NCBI RefSeq assembly: GCF_003382275.1 | Contig: NZ_QTJX01000003.1 | Coordinates: 62,001 to 126,000, forward strand | Direction: 5' to 3' | Length of the DNA: 64,000 nt | DNA from: Flagellimonas nanhaiensis | Lineage (GTDB): Bacteria; Bacteroidota; Bacteroidia; Flavobacteriales; Flavobacteriaceae | In this document: positions 32,977-41,711 of the stretch, piece after piece | Position numbering within the stretch: the stretch's first letter is position 1 | Layout of the letters: every line of letters begins with the position of its first letter | Notes under the pieces: model-generated | The model's input: only the letters and a program-made list of their open reading frames with translations | Told to the model about the DNA's origin: nothing | The model's database searches: none | Made by a program: the position numbers and the translations under genes

Positions 32977-32988
32977 TGATAATCGTCA
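32977..32988 (-). promoter_or_regulatory. F7: FNR-type site of the tonB-like gene
   Basis: TGATAATCGTCA. On the minus strand TAACTTTA (32953-32946) starts 29.5 bp from the centre; the ATG is at 32923. Confidence 0.65.
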
Positions 32989-33020
32989 GGTTATCCTTTA
33001 TCCCATTTTTTTTAAGATTT

Positions 33021-33737
33021 CTATTGTGAATGCTGAGCAAGGTCATTTTTGGTCAGATCCAGAGAGAATGTAAGTTCCATTCTTATCATATCTTCACTGG
33101 AAGCTTTCAAATGACGTTTCATGTACCCCAAATCCAATTTTAGGGATTTGGTCAGTCTTTGGCCAACACCGATGTAAAATCTATTCTGATCAAAAGAGGA
33201 ACCTTCAACGATTAGGAACAATTCATTGAACGATCTTATATATATGTTACTACTAATTGGTTTTATGTATTGGAGGCGATATCGAATCCTATTGTTATGG
33301 TTGGCATCTTCGGAATTTAGGGTCCTGCGGTTTTCCCATCGAAAACGCTGAGCAAGAACATCCTTTCTAAGATTGAGATTAAAGACGTATTCCCCATAGA
33401 ACCAAAGCTGCGATGAATTTTTGATGCTTTCGTTCTCTCCATAAACGCTGGAATTAAAGAAAGAGATTCCCGCTGTTAATTTTGATGATCTACTAAGCTG
33501 ACGGGTAACCCCGGTCCTAACAAAGGAAAAACCGTATTGGTCCAACACATCGTTATGCTTCATAAGGCACACCAAGGGAATGCTCCAATCCTCATGTAGG
33601 TCAGCATTCCCTGAAATTACTGTCCATGACCCTGGATGGCCTTCATTTTCCATTTGGCCGTAAGAAGTGTTTTTAAGACCTGGGGCAATCAAAAAAAATA
33701 AGACAAACAAAACAGTAAAATACTTTGTACGTCCCAT
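33021..33737 (-). CDS. DUF2490 outer-membrane-type protein
   Basis: 238 residues from the ATG at 33737 (MGRTKYFTVLFVLFFLIAPG, a signal peptide); a TTG at 33767 is rejected. The mature protein has alternating hydrophobic beta strands and the DUF2490 features: GSWTVISGNADLHEDWSI, AQRFRWENRRTLN and NRIRYRLQYIKPI, a beta barrel in the outer membrane. It ends with an aromatic strand (RMELTFSLDL) and a short tail. Possibly a porin; the substrate is not known. F8 lies upstream. Confidence 0.85.
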   Translation of the reverse strand: MGRTKYFTVLFVLFFLIAPGLKNTSYGQMENEGHPGSWTVISGNADLHEDWSIPLVCLMKHNDVLDQYGFSFVRTGVTRQLSRSSKLTAGISFFNSSVYGENESIKNSSQLWFYGEYVFNLNLRKDVLAQRFRWENRRTLNSEDANHNNRIRYRLQYIKPISSNIYIRSFNELFLIVEGSSFDQNRFYIGVGQRLTKSLKLDLGYMKRHLKASSEDMIRMELTFSLDLTKNDLAQHSQ

Positions 33738-33796
33738 ATGAATATGGTTTCTGAAGATTGGGTACAAAGTTTTGCCTCAATACTTTTAGTATAATA

Positions 33797-33808
33797 TGAT
33801 ACTTATCA
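33797..33808 (-). promoter_or_regulatory. F8: FNR-type site of the DUF2490 gene
   Basis: TGATACTTATCA. The best box on the minus strand is AAACTTTG (33772-33765), one base off the standard distance (30.5 bp), so it is the weakest match of the set. Confidence 0.5.
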
Positions 33809-33853
33809 TTTATGGAAATAATTTATGGAAAATGTATCAAAATAGGGTAGACA

Positions 33854-34813
33854 TCAATGCTCCTGGGTTTCCCAAATAAGAGCTGCCGCTCCGCATATTG
33901 CTGCGGTCTTGCCATGCATTCCAGACTTGAGAATTTTGACTTTTCCTTTGTACACATCGAGCAAATATTCATTAAAATATCCCTCAAGTGGTTCCAGAAT
34001 CCATTTTCCACTATTGGTGAGTCCTCCCATGAGAATGAAAGCTTCAGGTTGTGTGAAAGCCGTGAAGTTTGCCAGTGCCAGAGCCATTATCCTTGCAGTA
34101 TAGTCAAAGGCCATTAAGGCTATTTCATCACCCTCTTCAGCAGCTTTAGTGATGTCTTCTCCATGAAGGTCGTTGTAAGCAATATTTCTAAACCGACTCT
34201 CGGTCATATACTTGCTCAACATATACATTATGGTCCGTTTTAATCCAGTGGCCGAAACATAAGCCTCAAGTCCTCCTTTTACTCCGAGTCCGGTTAATCG
34301 GCCATCACCAATGGTCATGTCCACATGGCCAAGTTCACCGGCAAAACCATCATAGCCATCAATTAATTGTCCGTTGGCGACTATGCCAGCCCCAAAACCG
34401 GTACCCAAAGTAATGACTATAAAGTCTTTCATTTTGTTTGCCCCTCCAAACAACATTTCACCTAAGGCTGCAGCGCTTGCATCGTTCATGATGCGCATGG
34501 GCATGGGCATTCTAAGTTTTAGTTTTTCAAGAATGGGTACCGATTCTTTCCAGACCAAGTTACTGGCATTTTCAATGGTTCCATTTTTACTGGAGGCATT
34601 TGGAGCACCAATTCCGCACCCCAATACAGAGACTTCGCCTTCCAAACTTTCTATAAGTTCATCGGAGGTGCTTTTTATTTTGTCCAAAAACGATTCCAGC
34701 TCAGGATATTCCCTTGTTCTAAAAAAAGTCTTGGCATGGCATTTTCCATGTTGGTCAACCAACCCAATTTTGGTTTTTGTACCTCCTATGTCTACTCCTA
34801 TAACAATTTTCAT
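33854..34813 (-). CDS. ROK-family sugar kinase without the zinc cysteines
   Basis: 319 residues from the ATG at 34813 (MKIVIGVDIGGTKTKIGLVD; a start at 34855 is rejected). Phosphate-binding DIGGTKTK is at 8-15; the second ATP loop is GTGFGAGIVANG. The catalytic Asp-containing NDASAAALGE lies near 111-120. Where most ROK kinases have C-x-C-G-x2-G-C-L-E, this protein has LGVKGGLEAYVSATG, so the zinc-binding Cys are missing although GELGHVD is kept. Probably a glucokinase or N-acetylhexosamine kinase; it acts in the cytoplasm. Confidence 0.88.
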   Translation of the reverse strand: MKIVIGVDIGGTKTKIGLVDQHGKCHAKTFFRTREYPELESFLDKIKSTSDELIESLEGEVSVLGCGIGAPNASSKNGTIENASNLVWKESVPILEKLKLRMPMPMRIMNDASAAALGEMLFGGANKMKDFIVITLGTGFGAGIVANGQLIDGYDGFAGELGHVDMTIGDGRLTGLGVKGGLEAYVSATGLKRTIMYMLSKYMTESRFRNIAYNDLHGEDITKAAEEGDEIALMAFDYTARIMALALANFTAFTQPEAFILMGGLTNSGKWILEPLEGYFNEYLLDVYKGKVKILKSGMHGKTAAICGAAALIWETQEH

Positions 34814-34932
34814 AGCTCGTGTTATATTTTGATTGCCTTTGATAAAGATAACCATAAGGCCTTTAAAAATTAACGTTGTGGGCTGGTAAAAGGCAATATA
34901 TTTTTATATACTGTAATGAAACAATCCAAAAC

Positions 34933-34944
34933 TGATTTCTGTCA
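34933..34944 (+). promoter_or_regulatory. F9: FNR-type site of the usp-DASS unit
   Basis: TGATTTCTGTCA, with TAATTTTG (34968-34975) starting 29.5 bp from the centre, an exact TAnnTTTG. The ATG is at 35004. Confidence 0.7.
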
Positions 34945-35003
34945 TATTTTAGGTTATAGGGCGGTTCTAATTTTGGATCGTAGAGTTTAACAAGCTAAAT
35001 TTT

Positions 35004-35801
35004 ATGGGTATGAGCAACATTAAAAAGATTTTGGTTCCTTTCGATTTTTCTGAAGCATCTGTCAATGCATTACAGTATGCGATCAATTACGTAGGACCAA
35101 ATCGACCTGTGGATATTTTGGCGCTCTATGTAGCGGCAATGCCCACAGCAGAATCTGAGGAAAACATGTTGAAAATGGACTTTGCCAAAGTGGTGAGGTC
35201 ATTTCAGAAAAAGGCCAAAAAGGCCCCTGAGTTTATTACTACCACAGGAAATGTAATAGAATCCATCCTTTCGGTAAGGAAGGATCAAAATATTGATTTG
35301 GTTTTAATGGGAACCATGGGGGACAAAGTTACAGATGAGGCCATTACCAATACCTCTAAACTGGTTTTGGGGGCCAATTGCCCTGTAATATCTGTGCCCT
35401 TTGGATGTGAAATAAAACAACCCAAGGATATAGCATTGGTACTTGGTAAAGAAGAAATTGAAGACCGGGAAGTTTTGGGCACGCTATTGGATGTGGCCCG
35501 AACCTTTGACTCAAGAGTCCATGTACTGACCATATATAAGGAGTCAGTATATGCCGAAGAGTCTGTAGTTGACAGCACGGAAAACCTATTGGAATACTAT
35601 CTGGAACATTTTTATGTAGAGCATTCCTTTAGTAAAAATCAAGATGTGGAAGAGGGTATTTTGGAATATATCAATGAAAAGAACATTGATATGTTGGTCA
35701 TTCTGCCCAGAAACCATGCACAAAAGAGTACACCGTCAGAGGGCAGATTGACCCAATTACTGACTTTGCATTCTGAAATTCCTGTGTTGACTTTAGACTG
35801 A
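35004..35801 (+). CDS. Universal stress protein, degenerate tandem form
   Basis: 265 residues; starts at 35004 or 35010 (MSNIKKILVPFDFSEASVNAL). Domain 1 ends with ANCPVISVPFG (about 125-135). The nucleotide loop is altered: GTMGDKVTDEAITNTSKLVLG instead of G-x2-G-x9-G-S. Domain 2 has only the fold, ending with SEIPVLTLD. It is the fifth Usp in this window and is followed by the DASS transporter after 22 nt. Under F9. Confidence 0.87.
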   Translation: MGMSNIKKILVPFDFSEASVNALQYAINYVGPNRPVDILALYVAAMPTAESEENMLKMDFAKVVRSFQKKAKKAPEFITTTGNVIESILSVRKDQNIDLVLMGTMGDKVTDEAITNTSKLVLGANCPVISVPFGCEIKQPKDIALVLGKEEIEDREVLGTLLDVARTFDSRVHVLTIYKESVYAEESVVDSTENLLEYYLEHFYVEHSFSKNQDVEEGILEYINEKNIDMLVILPRNHAQKSTPSEGRLTQLLTLHSEIPVLTLD

Positions 35802-35823
35802 TAACCCATATACTATAAAAGGC

Positions 35824-37662
35824 ATGCTGCCACTGCTAATCATTTTGGGTATTACAATTGTTCTCTTCGTGTGGGGCAAATTTCCACCAGATGTCGTAGC
35901 GATTATATCAATGCTCGCTTTATACCTTTCAGGTATTATAAACCTTCAGGAATCATTGAGCGGTTTTAGTAACCCGACAGTAATAATGATTGCAGCATTA
36001 TTCATAATAGGTGAGGGTTTGGCGAGAACAGGTTGGACCGCCTTGGCGGGTCGACGATTTGTGGAATGGGCAGGTAAAAGTGTTCCTAAACTATTAATAA
36101 TAGTAACTATGGGAGCAAGTGTTCTTTCAGGTTTGGTGAGCAATACAGGTACGGTAGCAGCGCTGTTGCCAGTTACAGTATCGGCAGCTTGGAGCGCGGG
36201 AACATTACCTTCAAAATTACTGATGCCTGTTGCATTTGGGTCTAATACTGGAGGATTGCTCACATTAACAGGTACGCCACCAAACATTATTGTAAGTAAC
36301 ACGCTGGCAGAAAATGGTTTTGAAGGATTTTCATTTTTTGAATTTACCCTAATAGGCCTACCCTTACTAATTATTGCAATAGTGTATTTCAGGTATGTAG
36401 GCTATAGATTGTTGCCAGAGCGTAAAACCCTGAATAAGCCTGCTGACCTAGACGCTGAAATGTATAAATGGATTGAGGATTATAGTATAGGTGATAACTT
36501 ATATCGATTACGAATTCGTTCCATGTCGCGGCTTATCAATACGAAAATTGGTGATTGGAGCTTTGAGGAAGATTATAAAGTATCAATAATGCGTTTGAGA
36601 AGAAGGCATCCCAGTCCTCTTCAACAAAAGGTACCCTTATTTGTTGAGTTGCCCGATCCTGAAACCGAAATGCGATATCATGATATTTTAACGGTTAAAG
36701 GAGAGCCTGGTGATATTGATAAATTGATAAGAACCTTTAGGTTGGGCGTGATTCCAACACCCCCCGAATCAGATGTGTTAAAAGAAGAATTTATTACCCA
36801 AGAGGTGGGAATGGCAGAAATGCTGATTACGCCTAAATCAGTTTTTGTGGGAAGAATATTTAATCTAGGCCATTACCTGAAAAAATCAGGCGTGCAGTTA
36901 TTGGCTGCGTCACGTAAGAGTAGACCTTTAAAAGGTAAAATAAAGATTGAGGCAGGAGATGCATTTATAATCAGGGGGCCTTGGGAAAATATTGAAAACC
37001 TTAAGTCTCTCTACGAAAATGTGGTAATCATTGGTAGTCCAGAGGCAATGTCAAAAAATGTAGCCAAGCTTACACCGCGAAGTTATATTGCTTTGGGAAC
37101 CTTGGTGCTGATGATTCTATTTCTTGTGTTCAAGATTCTGCCAGGTGCAATAGCAGCCCTGGTATGTGCAGGTATAATGATGTTAACCCGTTGTGTGCCA
37201 ATTTCAAAAGCTTATAAAGGGATTAGTTGGACGAGTGTGGTAATGATAGCGGCCATGATACCAATGGGTATAGCACTACAAAAAACTGGGGTAGCTCAAG
37301 AAGCAGCCAATGGTTTGGTAGAGAGTTTGGGTAAATGGCACCCTGTGGCTCTTTTGGGTGGAATTTTCTTATTGACCACGATTTTGAGCCAAACGATTAA
37401 CAATTCGGCGACTGCAGTTTTAATGGCGCCTATAGCCCTGATTGCTGCAACCTCTCTTGGAGTATCGCCAAAACCATTTTTGATTACGGTGGCAATAAGC
37501 GCATCGACAGCATTTTTAACCCCTGTGGGCACAACAACCAATGCAATGGTCATGTCTGCGGGCGGGTATAAGTTTACAGACTACGTAAGGGTAGGTGGGC
37601 CTTTATTGTTGTTATTTTTTGTGGCAACCGTGTTTTTGGTGCCTTTAATTTGGAAATTTTAA
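35824..37662 (+). CDS. SLC13/DASS-type anion transporter with TrkA-C domains
   Basis: 612 residues. About 10 membrane segments in two halves (1-200 and 400-612). The middle (about 210-385) holds two TrkA-C (RCK_C) domains, including ITPKSVFVGRIFNLGHYLKKSG. The signature SN-T half is seen as NTGTVAALLPVTV and LTLTGTPPNIIVSN, with SQTINNSATAVLMAP and TPVGTTTNAMVMSAGG in the second half. It imports sodium-coupled sulfate or dicarboxylates such as succinate and malate. Position before pckA (gap 25 nt) suggests C4-dicarboxylate supply. It uses more AT-rich codons than its neighbours. Confidence 0.9.
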   Translation: MLPLLIILGITIVLFVWGKFPPDVVAIISMLALYLSGIINLQESLSGFSNPTVIMIAALFIIGEGLARTGWTALAGRRFVEWAGKSVPKLLIIVTMGASVLSGLVSNTGTVAALLPVTVSAAWSAGTLPSKLLMPVAFGSNTGGLLTLTGTPPNIIVSNTLAENGFEGFSFFEFTLIGLPLLIIAIVYFRYVGYRLLPERKTLNKPADLDAEMYKWIEDYSIGDNLYRLRIRSMSRLINTKIGDWSFEEDYKVSIMRLRRRHPSPLQQKVPLFVELPDPETEMRYHDILTVKGEPGDIDKLIRTFRLGVIPTPPESDVLKEEFITQEVGMAEMLITPKSVFVGRIFNLGHYLKKSGVQLLAASRKSRPLKGKIKIEAGDAFIIRGPWENIENLKSLYENVVIIGSPEAMSKNVAKLTPRSYIALGTLVLMILFLVFKILPGAIAALVCAGIMMLTRCVPISKAYKGISWTSVVMIAAMIPMGIALQKTGVAQEAANGLVESLGKWHPVALLGGIFLLTTILSQTINNSATAVLMAPIALIAATSLGVSPKPFLITVAISASTAFLTPVGTTTNAMVMSAGGYKFTDYVRVGGPLLLLFFVATVFLVPLIWKF

Positions 37663-37687
37663 AACAACCTTGAAAATTAATATTAGA

Positions 37688-39313
37688 ATGAGTACAGTTA
37701 TGGACAACACGAAAAACTTAGAAAAGTATGGGATAAAAGATGCTCAAGTGCATTGGAATCTTGATCCCGAAACATTACAGAAGATTACCGTAGAAAAAGG
37801 AATGGGCGTAGAGTCAGAAAACGGAACATTGGCTATCAATACCGGGAAATTCACTGGACGTTCTCCTAAAGATCGTTTTTTGGTAAAAGACGATTATACC
37901 AAAGATAAAATCTGGTGGGGACGTATCAACAAACCGATTTCTCCTGAGAATTTTGACAGACTTAGAGGTGAGATAGTTAAATACTTGTCTGGTAAAGAGA
38001 TTTATGTTCGTGATGCAGCGGTTTGTGCTGATCCAAGATATCAAACCAATGTAAGAAGCGTTACTGAGTTTCCTTGGTCAAATTACTTCTTAAAAAATAT
38101 GTTCATCGGATTAAACGAGGAAGAACTTAAAGATTTTGAAGAAGAATGGTTGGTGCTTTGTGCTCCTGGTTATGAGTGCCCTGATCCAAAAGAGTATGGC
38201 ATTATTGCAGGTAACTTTTCCATTCTTGATTATTCAAGAAAAATAGCCTTGGTTGGTGGTTCTGAATACCCAGGTGAGATGAAGAAAGGTATTTTTACTG
38301 CCTTGAATTTTATTCTACCTGTGGAAAAAGATGTATTGCCAATGCACTGTTCTGCAAACGTTGGTGAAAAAGGTGATACCGCTATTTATTTTGGACTTTC
38401 TGGTACTGGTAAAACAACCCTTTCCGCCGATCCTAACAGAAAATTGATTGGTGATGATGAACATGGTTGGACAGCTGAAGACACCATTTTCAATTTTGAA
38501 GGCGGATGTTACGCAAAAGTAATTGACCTTACAGAAGAAAAAGAACCGGACATTTACAGAGCTATTCGTCCTGGAGCACTTCTTGAAAATGTTGTGTTTA
38601 AAGAAGGCACTAAAGAGGTAGACTTTTTTGACAGTTCAATTACCTTGAACACAAGGGTAAGCTATCCATTGGATCATATTGATAACTTACAGACACCATC
38701 ATATGCATCCAATCCAAAGAACATCTTCTTCTTAACTTGTGATGCTTTTGGTGTATTACCTCCAGTATCTAAATTAACCCCAGGTCAAGCAGCATACCAC
38801 TTTATCTCTGGTTATACAGCTAAAGTTGCTGGTACAGAGGCAGGTATTAACGAGCCGGTACCTTCGTTCTCTGCTTGTTTTGGTGAGCCATTTATGCCAT
38901 TGCACCCAGCAGTTTATGCTGAGATGTTGAGTAAAAAAATGCAAGAAGCTGGTGTAAATGTATGGTTGATCAACACAGGTTGGAGTGGTGGCCCTTACGG
39001 AGTTGGTTCTAGAATCAAGCTTAAATACACAAGAGCAATGATTTCTGCCATTCTAGAAGGTGAACTTGATCAAGTTGATTATGAAACACATCCAATCTTT
39101 GGTTTGCATATGCCAAAATACTGCCCAGGTGTTCCAAGCGAAATTTTAGATCCAATGAATACATGGCTGCAAAAAGGTGCTTACATTAGTAAAGCAATTC
39201 AATTGGCACACTCATTCCACATTAACTTTGATAAATTTGCTAGCGAATCATCAGAGGAAATTTTGAACGGAGGTCCACTAATTGATGCGCATCACGAGAT
39301 GGATCACATGTAA
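37688..39313 (+). CDS. pckA: ATP-dependent PEP carboxykinase
   Basis: 541 residues from the ATG at 37688 (MSTVMDNTKNLEKYGIKDAQVHWNL); a TTG at 37670 lies too close to the transporter stop. The P-loop is GLSGTGKTTLSADP (about 240-253), followed by IGDDEHGW, the PEPCK-specific Mg/Mn region. NTGKFTGRSPKDRF is the substrate-binding Arg loop. It converts oxaloacetate and ATP to PEP and CO2 in gluconeogenesis; in anaerobic fermenters it often runs in the opposite direction. It is followed 15 nt later by a phosphofructokinase gene. Confidence 0.95.
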   Translation: MSTVMDNTKNLEKYGIKDAQVHWNLDPETLQKITVEKGMGVESENGTLAINTGKFTGRSPKDRFLVKDDYTKDKIWWGRINKPISPENFDRLRGEIVKYLSGKEIYVRDAAVCADPRYQTNVRSVTEFPWSNYFLKNMFIGLNEEELKDFEEEWLVLCAPGYECPDPKEYGIIAGNFSILDYSRKIALVGGSEYPGEMKKGIFTALNFILPVEKDVLPMHCSANVGEKGDTAIYFGLSGTGKTTLSADPNRKLIGDDEHGWTAEDTIFNFEGGCYAKVIDLTEEKEPDIYRAIRPGALLENVVFKEGTKEVDFFDSSITLNTRVSYPLDHIDNLQTPSYASNPKNIFFLTCDAFGVLPPVSKLTPGQAAYHFISGYTAKVAGTEAGINEPVPSFSACFGEPFMPLHPAVYAEMLSKKMQEAGVNVWLINTGWSGGPYGVGSRIKLKYTRAMISAILEGELDQVDYETHPIFGLHMPKYCPGVPSEILDPMNTWLQKGAYISKAIQLAHSFHINFDKFASESSEEILNGGPLIDAHHEMDHM

Positions 39314-39328
39314 AATCATAACAAGAAT

Positions 39329-40630
39329 ATGTTCCGAATAGAACAACTTGGAGAACCCAAATTTAAATCTCCCCTGCAGTTAAGCACTGTCAGGGGAGAT
39401 AAAATCTTCAATTTTATCAAAGATTCCGATAGATTGGTCCTAGACCTTTCCTTGGAACATTACAACCAAATTTTACATACAGGCGAAGAACCTCCAAGCT
39501 TGGAGAAGGCGGGCCCCAGACAAGATATTTTCTATGACCCTAAAAAAGTGACCGCCGCTATTGTAACCTGCGGGGGACTATGTCCCGGTATTAACAATGT
39601 AATCAGGGGAGTGGTTATGGCGCTCCATTACTTTTATGGGGTAAAACGAATCATAGGTGTCCCATATGGGTACGAAGGCCTCAATCCTGAAAAAGGACAC
39701 AAATTAGTAGAGCTGTCACCCGATAATGTAAAAGAGATCCATCAGTTTGGAGGAACATTTTTAGGTTCTTCCAGAGGAGGGCAAGATGTGTCCATTATGG
39801 TAGATACTTTGGAAGCCAACAATGTGGATATGTTGTTTGCAATTGGAGGAGATGGCACCTTAAAAGGAGTTAATGCCATAGGGGAGGAAATCAAGAAAAG
39901 AAACGCACAGATCAGTGTGGTTGGCATACCCAAGACCATTGATAATGATATTGACCTTATTGATGAATCCTTTGGGTTTGAAACAGCTTTTGATGTGGCT
40001 AGTCCCATAATCCGAGATGCCCACAATGAAGCTACCGGAGCCTATAATGGTATTGCCATTGTGAAGCTAATGGGAAGAGATAGTGGTTTTATTGCTGCTT
40101 CGGCGGCATTGGCCATGCCGGTGGTAAATTTTGTGCTAATTCCCGAAATGGATTTTTCCCTAGAAGGCGAAAATGGTTTCCTAAAAGCTCTTGAGGCACG
40201 CTTGGTGCGCAAAAAGCATGCGCTTATTGTTGTTGCCGAGGGGGCAGGACAACATCTCTTTGAAGAAAAAAGTACCGTTAAAGATGCCTCGGGAAACATA
40301 AAACATTCAGATATCGGACTCTTTTTAAAAGCTAAGATAGAAGAACACTTTGCGGATAAGGATATTACCATAAAGTACATTGATCCTAGCTATATTGTAA
40401 GAAGTGCACCGGCCAACTCGGGCGATAGTGTGTACACCAATAGACTGGCCTACCATGCCGTACATGGAGCTATGGCCGGAAAAACCAAATTCATGGCCTG
40501 TAAGGTCAACAATCAATACGTTTACATACCAATTTCCGAAGTAACCAAGAAAAGAAAGAAAATTGATTTGGAGGGTGAATTCTGGTTCTCGGTACTACAG
40601 AGTACGGGCCAACCATTTTTCATGGGTTAA
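39329..40630 (+). CDS. 6-phosphofructokinase of the long, plant/trypanosome-like type
   Basis: 433 residues. GGLCPGINNVIRGVV binds phosphate near 91-105; GGDGTLKG (about 172-179) and GIPKTIDNDIDLID (about 199-212) hold the catalytic Asp and the substrate loop. The Gly of GGDG points to ATP use (PPi enzymes have GGDD), while PKTIDND has the Lys of PPi types. This mix is known in plant and trypanosome ATP-PFKs. An extra N-terminal domain of about 75 residues fits that group. It probably catalyses the committed step of glycolysis. Confidence 0.9.
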   Translation: MFRIEQLGEPKFKSPLQLSTVRGDKIFNFIKDSDRLVLDLSLEHYNQILHTGEEPPSLEKAGPRQDIFYDPKKVTAAIVTCGGLCPGINNVIRGVVMALHYFYGVKRIIGVPYGYEGLNPEKGHKLVELSPDNVKEIHQFGGTFLGSSRGGQDVSIMVDTLEANNVDMLFAIGGDGTLKGVNAIGEEIKKRNAQISVVGIPKTIDNDIDLIDESFGFETAFDVASPIIRDAHNEATGAYNGIAIVKLMGRDSGFIAASAALAMPVVNFVLIPEMDFSLEGENGFLKALEARLVRKKHALIVVAEGAGQHLFEEKSTVKDASGNIKHSDIGLFLKAKIEEHFADKDITIKYIDPSYIVRSAPANSGDSVYTNRLAYHAVHGAMAGKTKFMACKVNNQYVYIPISEVTKKRKKIDLEGEFWFSVLQSTGQPFFMG

Positions 40631-40633
40631 GAA

Positions 40634-40645
40634 TGACTTATGTCA
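40634..40645 (+). promoter_or_regulatory. F10: FNR-type site of the hibernation factor gene
   Basis: TGACTTATGTCA, with TAGCTTTG (40669-40676) starting 29.5 bp from the centre, an exact TAnnTTTG. The ATG is at 40698. Confidence 0.75.
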
Positions 40646-40697
40646 TTTAATTTCTTTTTTTACTGAGTTAGCTTTGATATAAATCAAAACAATTATC

Positions 40698-40997
40698 ATG
40701 GAAGTACATGTTCAATATCAAAAAATGAAGGCTAGTGAATCATTAAGTCAAATACTAATGAAAAAGCTGGACAAGCTGGGGGAGAAATACAGTTGGGTGA
40801 TCAAGGCCAACGTACTTTTCAAACTGGAGAATGATAAGACGGGTATGGACAAGATTTGTGAGATTGAGCTAAGTGCTCCTGGCCCACGGCTTTTTGCCAA
40901 GGCAAGGACAAATGATTTTGAAAAAGCACTGGCAGAGACCATTAGTGAACTCAAACGTCAATTGGAAAAACGCCAAGGAACGTTTGCCACACATTAG
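40698..40997 (+). CDS. HPF/RaiA ribosome hibernation factor, short form
   Basis: 99 residues. It starts MEVHVQYQKMKASESLSQILMKKLDKL and continues with the alternating strand pattern of HPF, including ANVLFKLENDKTGMDKICEIEL and the C-terminal helix FEKALAETISELKRQLEKR. Short HPF binds the decoding channel of 30S subunits; with no C-terminal dimerisation domain it would need a partner to make 100S particles. The promoter carries F10, so translation would be slowed when oxygen falls. Hibernation factors under a DosR- or FNR-type regulator are known elsewhere. Confidence 0.85.
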   Translation: MEVHVQYQKMKASESLSQILMKKLDKLGEKYSWVIKANVLFKLENDKTGMDKICEIELSAPGPRLFAKARTNDFEKALAETISELKRQLEKRQGTFATH

Positions 40998-41044
40998 ATA
41001 GACCAAGATCATTGGCTGCGCATGAACTATTAAACTAATTTTCG

Positions 41045-41671
41045 ATGAAACCTAAAGTCATATCCATTCTATTTCTATTACTGATGAGCTGCTCTTCCAC
41101 CAAGCTCGTCAGCACCTGGAAAAATCCGGAAATAGTTTTGTTTGATGCTTATAAAGTGCTTGTAGTGGGTATGGCGCAGGACGAGAACGTAAGAGTCGAT
41201 TTCGAGACACGTCTCGTACAAAAGTTCAGCGATAATGGCGTAGAGGCCATGCGCAGCATTGATCTTTTTGATGTAGAGTTTACTTCTTCTGAAAAATCAG
41301 AAGACGAGCTGACAGAGGTGGAACAGCAATTGCTGGACAAAGGTTTTGATGCTATTTTGTTCACCAAAGTGGTTGGAACCGAAAATAGAAGAACCTTTAG
41401 GGAGCGCATGAACAATATTGATGCAATGTTTACCCGTTTCAGCAGTGATTATTTAGAGCATCAGGACATTTACTACGACCCTGGTTATTATGAAACCTTC
41501 AATTTGTACCATGTAGAAACTTCATTGTACTGCATATGCGTGGGTAAAGAAAGGGAGTTGATCTGGAGGGGAAATCTAGAGGTAATGGAACCCGCTAACA
41601 TGGACAAAGCTATTGATACGTACCTCAAGCTGATCACTGGGGCAATGTCTGAACAAGATGTAATTTTTTAA
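41045..41671 (+). CDS. Lipoprotein of unknown function
   Basis: 208 residues. Signal peptide MKPKVISILFLLLMSCSSTK with a lipobox Cys at about 16, so probably an outer-membrane lipoprotein. The mature part starts LVSTWKNPE and continues VLVVGMAQDENVRVDFETRLVQKF, then a helix, then DAILFTKVVGTENRRTF. The fold seems alpha/beta and resembles flavobacterial lipoproteins of a DUF4136-like kind, but I do not recognise a family. It lies 47 nt after the HPF gene and may be read through from F10. Confidence 0.75.
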   Translation: MKPKVISILFLLLMSCSSTKLVSTWKNPEIVLFDAYKVLVVGMAQDENVRVDFETRLVQKFSDNGVEAMRSIDLFDVEFTSSEKSEDELTEVEQQLLDKGFDAILFTKVVGTENRRTFRERMNNIDAMFTRFSSDYLEHQDIYYDPGYYETFNLYHVETSLYCICVGKERELIWRGNLEVMEPANMDKAIDTYLKLITGAMSEQDVIF

Positions 41672-41711
41672 TTGATTGGAAACAGCTATTTAAGAAGCTG
41701 AAAATTGGCAT

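Noticed and set aside
41690..41711. Hairpin CAGCT...AGCTG after the lipoprotein gene as a terminator
   Set aside because: The stem is only 5 bp and no T-run follows.
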